DNA from: Calliopum simillimum
Taxonomy: Eukaryota > Arthropoda > Insecta > Diptera > Lauxaniidae
Direction of reading: 5' to 3'
DNA length: 64,000 nucleotides
NCBI GenBank assembly: GCA_951812925.1
Contig: OX638370.1
Location: 35,149,948-35,213,947, forward strand
Shown here: positions 58,072-64,000 of the stretch, piece after piece
Layout of the letters: the number at the start of each line of letters is the position of its first letter
Position numbering within the stretch: position 1 is the first letter of the stretch
Made by a program: the position numbers and the translations under genes
Notes under the pieces: model-generated
The model's input: the letters and a program-made list of their open reading frames with translations, nothing else
Told to the model about the DNA's origin: nothing
Databases searched by the model: none

Positions 58072-58210
58072 AATTCGGGATCAAATTTTTCAAAACCGAA
58101 ATGGCAGTTTCGAAATTTCGAATAATTTTCTCAAAAAATCATTACAACAAAAATGTGGCTAGGCTTGTTTTTGATGATGTTGATTACAAATTCGGAATCA
58201 AATTTTAATA
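58072..58210. repeat. ~125-bp satellite array, right block
   Basis: One unit plus a start: TTCGGGATCAAATTTTTC, TCGAATAATTTTCTCAAAAA, AAAATGTGGCTAGG, then ATTCGGAATCAAATTTT. It continues the left block in phase and orientation. Confidence 0.75.
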
Positions 58211-60389
58211 CTTAATATTTTTTTTATAAGAATGCAATTTATGTATAAATTTTAGTGTACGAACTACAAAAAAATACTCTTATTTTTAAAAGATTTTAAC
58301 TTTATCTAAGGTTGCTAAATTTTTGTGTTCTTCGAATCAAATTACAGTGAAAAGTCTGTAGTTCACATTTTTCTTTTAGGCCTTTGTTTTGCACTGAAAA
58401 ATCACTAAACTTGCACCAAATCATAACTGTTCATCTAGGCAAATGGTACCTATTACTAAAATTTCCATATAAATCGAAAAAATCGTAAAAAATAAAACCA
58501 ACAATTAAAAACCGAAAGATGACTATAAGATGTATTTTTTCATGTTGAATGCTCTGATGTGCAAAGTGGAAATATTGGTTTCATATTAGGGTTCTGGGTC
58601 ATTTCCATTTTTTCCCCCTTATTTTCTATGACTTGCTTTTTTTATATGCTTCTAAACATATACATTCAAAGCATATTATTTGCAATACATATTCAAATCA
58701 TTTTGATTTCGAGTTCGTCAATTGTACTTGAAAACAAAAGACTTAAGCAGCGAACTTAACTTTGATTTATCAACATTTAAAATGCCAATTGCTTGCTTTT
58801 TTTTTGTGAAATTTTATTTCAAACGTCAATCATATTCATATACAAATAGATGTATATGAGTCTTCTTCATTCTCCGTCTTTTTCTTGTATTGTTAACTTT
58901 AAGTAAACAATTATAAATTTTGTTTTTGTTTTACAACGAATTCACACGCAATTTTAAGTTGTTTCAACATGCTGCATGTGAAAAATGATTTAACAATGTG
59001 TTGTATGTAGTGCAAATAAGTATATATGTCGCTGTATATAGTACACATGCATAGCTAGAAAAGATACAGCCCAAAAAATACAATTGTGTGCTTTGTAATT
59101 GAACTAGGCCCACTAGTCATTGTGATAATTTTGACAACAGTCGAATAGTTAATCCTATTAAAGTCAATTATTATTTTATTTATTTCTTTAATTTATTTTA
59201 ATACATATCATGAATTTGGATGTTTCAAACCGTAATTGCGCTCTTTTTTTCTTTTGTATAACATAGTGACTTTTCTTTTCACTTTGTTTTCAAATTTCGA
59301 GTTTTTAAGTGTCATTAAGTGTGCAATTATTTCACATTGAAATGAACAAAAAAATAAATAAATAAAATTAAAGAATAATAATGTACGTTTCAGACTACAT
59401 GTGAATGCTCTGTATGAAGAGTATCTGTGGTATTACGTATTTCATTGTTGTAGGTTTTTTTGCTGTCTTTTGTTGAACTTTTTGTAGAAAAGAAACGAAG
59501 GCCACATTTATTTGGTGAAATCTTTAACTTAATTCACTACTTTTATGTCATATTCAAACTAAAAATAGTAATTCAAATTTTTTTGATAATTTGATATAAT
59601 TACTTAAACAATTGCTACCGTAAAACATCTACTTAACACTGAAAAAAGGCACATAAATTACGCACAATTGACGCCAAATTGTTAAAATTCTAACACCTTT
59701 GTTATAAAACACGATACGTATGATTTACCTTATAAATTTGCATATAAGTAGATAGTTGTGCCAAATATTTATTTTGTAGATACATACGTCATTAGCGCTT
59801 TGTATGGTAGTTGTTGTTGAAAACAAAAACAAAAAACATGGAAAAATTAATATAACAAACAAATAATTGTTATGGTCAAAATGTATCGGTTATGAATTTT
59901 GAATCTCAAAACAATATGCCATATAAAGAGGTGTAAATTTGTTTCCTCGTTTTGATTTTTTTTTTTGTAAATACCAATAAAATTGTGTACTCAAAAATTG
60001 ATGAACTGTTAAACTGATGTTTATCTGGGAAAATATGCCCTAACTTGTTAGAGAGCAGAGCAATCTAGGTGGATAATAAGGGGTAAAAATTCAAATTTAA
60101 TCGATCTACGTCAAGCAATTTCAGAGATATGAAGAATTTTGTTTTTGTTATGTTATGTGTTTCTGATCTCTTTACATATGTATCAAATCTCATATATCTG
60201 TGTCAAATAGTTTCAGAGATATTGACAAATTTTGTATTAATCATCAATTAAACCTTCATTGGGCTGCAGCTGGCGAACGTTGTTTATTCGACACTCTTCC
60301 CTCTAGAACAATTTTTGTATTTTTTTTACTTTGACCCCATAAGTATAAAAATGTCATTATAAAGGTTTGCCCCTCTGACTTTTTATACG

Positions 60390-60665
60390 TGCAGTGCAAA
60401 ATTTAATGTCAAAATTTGAGAGTGAGAGCGGGAGAGTACTTTTGTCCTTCCATTTCTAACGCAAAGAAGGACGCTTGGCAGGTATGGAACAGTATATATA
60501 TTCTCTATCAGCGTCACCTCCTGAGTCGATTTAGCTATGTCCGTCTGTATCACAGTCTGGATGGCTGTGGAAATATTTTTCACGAGAAAAGTAAGCAATA
60601 TCATCACAGTTAGCTCTTAGGATTGAAAATGAGCAAAATCGGTCAACGGACACGCATACCGCCCA
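60390..60665 (-). repeat. fly interspersed repeat, minus-strand copy
   Basis: The reverse complement reads TGGGCGGTATGCGTGTCCGT, GACCGATTTTGCTCATTTTC, GACGGACATAGCTAAATCGA, GAGGTGACGCTGAT and GAATATATATAC, matching 47690-47960. Confidence 0.8.
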
Positions 60666-60960
60666 TACAAAAAAATGTTGAAAACGCAACATTAAGAACA
60701 TTATTCGCGAAAACGCAACCAAAAATCACATAATTACTAAGGGTAGTTAGTACAAGCTTTAAACGAAAACTAGGTGAATTTGAATAAGAGAGCGTGGTAC
60801 GTCCCATAAACAAACGCTTCAATGCTACTCTGAATACGCTTTTTATGATAATCCAACCAGATTTCACTCTGCGCAAAAACTAAGTGAGTTCAGACAAAAA
60901 GATGGGGCACCTTCTAAGCAAGCAATATTTTCAAAGTTCAGCAGCGTAGAGTATTTAATA

Positions 60961-62226
60961 AAGGGTGATCCAATAAGAGCTTCCTACTTTGTTTTCTAAA
61001 TAAAATACATAAAAATCAAAGTATTGATGCAAATCTTTATTTGGAATGTTAGTTCGGTTCCTACAACTTAATGTTTAAAAATTATTTCGTTCAAATATTG
61101 CCCACAACTAGCTCGTACATGGTTCATTCTGTGGGTTCAATTTTCTACAACTCTTTCGAGCATATCGGCCGGTATTCCTTGAATAATACGAGTCATGTTG
61201 GTTTCCAAAGCGTCAATAGTTTTGGGTTTGTCGACATAAACCAGTGATTTAACATCCCCAAAGAAAGTAATCCAATGGCGTCAAATCACATAATTTTGGT
61301 GGCCAATTAACAGGAGCATTTCTTGAGATGATGTTTTCATCGAACATTTCCCTCAATGAAGCGATTGTTTCTCCAGCTGTATGGCATGTTGCGCCACCCT
61401 GTTGAAACCAGAAGTCGACTACACTAATATCCTGAATTTTTGGTAACGAAAATTTATTGGTCATTGCTCTGTAGCGAGCATCATTGACCGTAACACAGGC
61501 TCCATCCGCATTTTGAAAGAAATACGGTCCGATGATGCCTCCTGCCCATTAACCACACCAAACAGTACATTTATCGGGATACATTGGAAGCTTTTGGATT
61601 GTTTCTGGTTGTTCATCGGCCCAAATACGACATTTTTGCTTGTTAACGTAGCCGTTCAACCAGAAATGAGCTTCGTCGTTAAACACAATTTTCGATAAAA
61701 TAAGTAATGGATCAATTTGAAGTTTTTGTAAGGCCCATAAACCAAAGTTAAAACGTACACCAAGATCAACTGGCTTCAATTCTAGTACGAGCTACATTTT
61801 ATAGACCAAGATCTCGCCACAATGATCCAAAAGAGATGTGATAAACGACGAATGGATTGTTCACGGTTTTCACGAAGACTGTCTGCTACTGCAGCAATAT
61901 TCTCTAAACTACGGGCTCTATGCACTCTGGTTGAATGATGAATGTCCAATAGTGTAAAATTGCATCGAAATCTAGTGATGGTGTTACGAATAGTGCGCTC
62001 AGTTGGATGCTCATAACGACCAAAATGATGTTGAAGAACTCTATAACATAACTGATGACTGATTTTGGTAGTAAGTTTCCACAATTAATAAACCTTGTTC
62101 AGGAGTAAGTCTATTCATGATTGATTCGAATTAAATACTGAACACAAACGTCATATGGACAAGCCCTTTGGCACATGCAGCTGTCAAAACAACCCTTTTG
62201 GAAAAGGGACGTATTGAATCACCCTT
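60961..62226. mobile_element. rosa-like (DD41D) Tc1/mariner-superfamily element, decayed
   Basis: Short TIRs AAGGGTGATCCAATA and inverse TATTGAATCACCCTT, with TA at 60959-60960 and 62227-62228. Size 1266 bp, near full length. The transposase reading frame is on the minus strand (next entry). Confidence 0.88.
61070..62118 (-). pseudogene. DD41D transposase, inactivated
   Basis: Starts MNRLTPEQGLLIVETYYQ at 62118. After a frameshift it runs HFGRYEHPTERTIRNTITRF and SLENIAAVADSLRENREQSI (DNA-binding part, to 61782), then VFNDEAHFWLNGYVNKQKCR, in-frame TAA, WAGGIIGPYFFQNADGA, FQQGGATCHTA and VNWPPKLCDLTPLDYFLWG. The second catalytic Asp (normally QQDGATCHTA) is Gly here; the spacing to the last Asp is 41. 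A further frameshift precedes FGDVKSLVYVDKPKTIDALE, and a stop falls before the end. The spacing matches DD41D elements such as rosa from Ceratitis (family knowledge). Confidence 0.88.
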
Positions 62227-62336
62227 TAGTTTGTTAGGCCAAAAGTAAGACCCCTACAAGGTAATTTTACATTTTAATCAACAATAGGTAAATGTGACTT
62301 TTTTGATGTGATTCTCAATCTAAACTGGGCCCCTTA

Positions 62337-62720
62337 TACTGCGTTTTCACCGAAGATTTAACTATGACGAGATTTATATATCTCGTTCTACCCGTTTTCA
62401 CCGGCCGAAAGAGATTTTTTTTTGACAGTAAATGTCACAAGCGGAAATATGAAAGTTGTTCTTTCTATTTAAGATTTATCTTCCGTTTGTTTTTTTTTTT
62501 TTAATGACATTTAATGCCACTTGTCAAAGTTAAGGGATACCATTTGGTCAAAAATACCCAAAGTTGGTAGCCCTGTTGAAATTTATACGAATATTTCAAA
62601 TTAATCTCGTCAGTAGTAGATTGTTTTTGTATGGTTAATTACGCGATTTGCAGCAAGATTTAGTGCTAAGTCTCAAAGAAGCTGTAAATCACCTCATAAA
62701 TCTCCAGTAGAAACGTAGTA
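62337..62720. mobile_element. MITE family M copy 2
   Basis: Ends TACTGCGTTTTCACCGAAGA and AGTAGAAACGTAGTA. Interior GACAGTAAATG, ATATGAAAGTTGTTCTTTCT, CACTTGTCAAAGTTAAG and GTAGCCCTGTTGA correspond to 16577-17043. 384 bp, no ORF. Confidence 0.65.
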
Positions 62721-63413
62721 CATATTAACTGATGTATAAATCGAAATTATTTAGCAGGAAGTTCGGTCCCCCAAGCATATGTAGCTCTTTGACACATTCC
62801 TTTCATTGTTTGAATCATTCCATTTTCAATATCAAACGCACTTTCCTTTTGTTTAGTAATGGCCACTCTTTCTTTGTAGTCTTCGAAAAATGGATGGGCT
62901 TGAAACTGTCAGCAATCGCACATTTTCTTTTGTGTTATGATAAATGAATGCATGCCTTTGAATTTCCTTACGCTTCAAACATGCTTTTATGACTTTTCTT
63001 GGATACTTCAGACGGTTACGGATGTACACCCGAGATCAAACAAATATATAGCAATGTACCACTTGTAAGCTTCTTTCATCCGAAAAGGAGTAGTGCAATT
63101 CTTCACTGCTCTTCGGAACAATCAACGATTACTACACTTTTGGAGGTGATTGCTTAATTTACTGCTGGGTAGCTCTTTACACTCTCTGTTTTTTTTTTCT
63201 CTCCCTCTTCTTAACTTGAATTTTTTCTCTGAACTCCGAGCATAGGCCTTCCATCAAACTCCTCTCCATTAATTCTCCGATTAACATATTTCTAGTTCTA
63301 GCGGTAGTGTACGCGATGTTTTCGAACGACCAAATCGTAATATAAAAACCATCCATTTCCATGTCCTGTCAGAGAAAGGATCTTGTACCCACAACCGATT
63401 TGCAATAGGATAT

Positions 63414-63801
63414 TAGCCGTGTTTTGTTTTTGACGCGTATATACAATTGTGGATACCTTCAAATTGCGATAACTTATGAACGGTGAGTCGTACGATAAAA
63501 AGTCCAAGGGTCTTTTTCAAGGAGAACCACATGCTCTACAAATTATTTTAATCTTTTGTAAAAAAAAAATAATTATTTAGAAGTTATTTAAAAAAAAGTG
63601 ATTTTTTGCCATTTATCGGCGCTAACTAGTTTTTATAAAATACCTCCTTAAAAATAAATTCTTTTAAATATAAAATGAAAGAGAACGTGATTCTCCATAA
63701 AAAAGTTACTTAGAGTTCTATTGTGTGACTTACTGTTCATGAGTTATCGCAATTTGAAGGTATCCACAATTGTATATACGCGTCAAAAAAAAACACGGCT
63801 A
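63414..63801. mobile_element. 388-bp hairpin element, TA-flanked, in the FAR intron
   Basis: TAGCCGTGTTTTGTTTTTGA at the left and the inverse ending AACACGGCTA at the right. Arms pair through CGCGTATATACAATTGTGGA, TACCTTCAAATTGCGATAAC and GTGAGTC.TACGATA-like words. Near the loop, TTTAGAAGTTATTTAAAAAA..GTGATTTTTTGCCATTT matches the loop zone of the 4.3-5.3 kb foldback. The right end is 76 bp before the next FAR exon. Confidence 0.85.
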
Positions 63802-63877
63802 TTAAGAGACACTTTTTAATAAATTAAAATATTTAAAAATAAATTATTAACATAATTTTCTATTCCTTCGAACACAG

Positions 63878-64000
63878 ATTTTCCAAAAACACAATGAAAA
63901 GACATTGGCCAAAGTGGTGCCCGTAGTGGGCGAACTGAGTGAAGTGAATTTTGGCTTTAGCGAGGAAATCCTCAATGAACTGATCGAAAAGGTAAATGTT
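63878..64000 (+). CDS. fatty acyl-CoA reductase, second coding exon (partial)
   Basis: After acceptor AACACAG the frame (phase 0) reads IFQKHNEKTLAKVVPVVGEL then SEVNFGFSEEILNELIEK, joining directly to ..NRILQKP of the first exon. This is the usual FAR stretch before the V.VIFHSAA block. A possible donor GTAAAT follows at 63992. Reading through gives VNV, which is what the family has next, so the exon more likely continues beyond the window than splices at 63992. Catalytic YxxxK and the C-terminal domain lie outside. Confidence 0.9.
   Translation, partial: MFQKHNEKTLAKVVPVVGELSEVNFGFSEEILNELIEKVNV

Larger units (their letters stand above)
55066..63877 (+). other. FAR intron, 8.8 kb, repeat-filled
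   Basis: Bounded by GTAAGT and AACACAG. It holds a split satellite, fly interspersed repeats, a dead rosa-like transposon, MITE family M and a hairpin (separate entries). 58210-60390 and 62721-63413 contain nothing I recognise. Confidence 0.85.

Noticed and set aside
63992..64000. GTAAAT as the definite end of the second FAR exon
   Set aside because: The continued translation VNV fits the family better than splicing there, so the exon probably runs on past the window.
1..64000. CRISPR arrays, bacterial operons, rRNA genes
   Set aside because: No regular short repeats with unique spacers, no dense unidirectional ORFs and no rRNA words; the sequence is plainly eukaryotic.

Overview
This is nuclear DNA from an insect, most likely a higher fly (Diptera, possibly a tephritid fruit fly). 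It is strongly AT-rich. It has a spliced insect-type fatty acyl-CoA reductase gene, Tc1/mariner-superfamily transposons of insect type (including a DD41D element like 'rosa', described from a tephritid), non-LTR and Ty3/gypsy remnants, and dispersed repeats with GGCGTGG / GACGGACATGGCTATATCGA words common in fly introns. The species call is an inference. There are no bacterial operons, CRISPR arrays or rRNA genes.

Host gene content is thin. The only convincing host gene is a fatty acyl-CoA reductase (FAR) on the plus strand at the right end. A 5'-UTR/first coding exon lies at 54726-55065, an 8.8 kb intron at 55066-63877, and the next coding exon starts at 63878 and runs to or near the window end. 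The 5'-UTR exon starts at a splice acceptor, so transcription starts further upstream, possibly at the 5'-UTR-like segment near 26480-27044. Most of the window would then be FAR intron.

Layout. 0-8 kb: mariner transposase fragment, CATG-rich repeats, a small MITE, a 1 kb foldback palindrome, and tRNA-like and satellite-like repeats. 8-12 kb: a LINE reverse-transcriptase tail next to a 2.7 kb inverted repeat that encloses a Ty3/gypsy gag-protease ORF. 13-24 kb: several palindromes (one nested three deep), MITEs, a self-complementary ATTAAAG/CTTTAAT array, a LINE RNase H fossil and a coding-like fossil. 24-30 kb: a pogo-like element and a second TIR element with a different subterminal word. 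30-36 kb: a cluster of related hairpins and a 36-bp minisatellite. 36-48 kb: AT-rich DNA, a mariner-derived MITE, a LINE fossil, a ~150-bp satellite and tandem fly repeats. 48-54.7 kb: a 1 kb palindrome, an almost complete maT (DD37D) transposon with an open transposase frame, a third TIR element of the pogo-like architecture, and a 1.3 kb palindrome ending 95 bp before the FAR exon. 55-64 kb: the FAR intron, with a split satellite, fly repeats, a dead rosa-like element, a MITE and another hairpin ending 76 bp before the second FAR exon.

The dominant structural theme is foldback DNA. At least fourteen long inverted repeats make up very roughly a fifth of the window. Several carry TA or TAA target duplications, and several share a conserved core, so they look like expanded families of hairpin transposable elements. 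A second theme is three TA-flanked TIR elements whose ends differ in sequence but share one architecture: a G-run tip followed by a repeated ~12-16 bp word.
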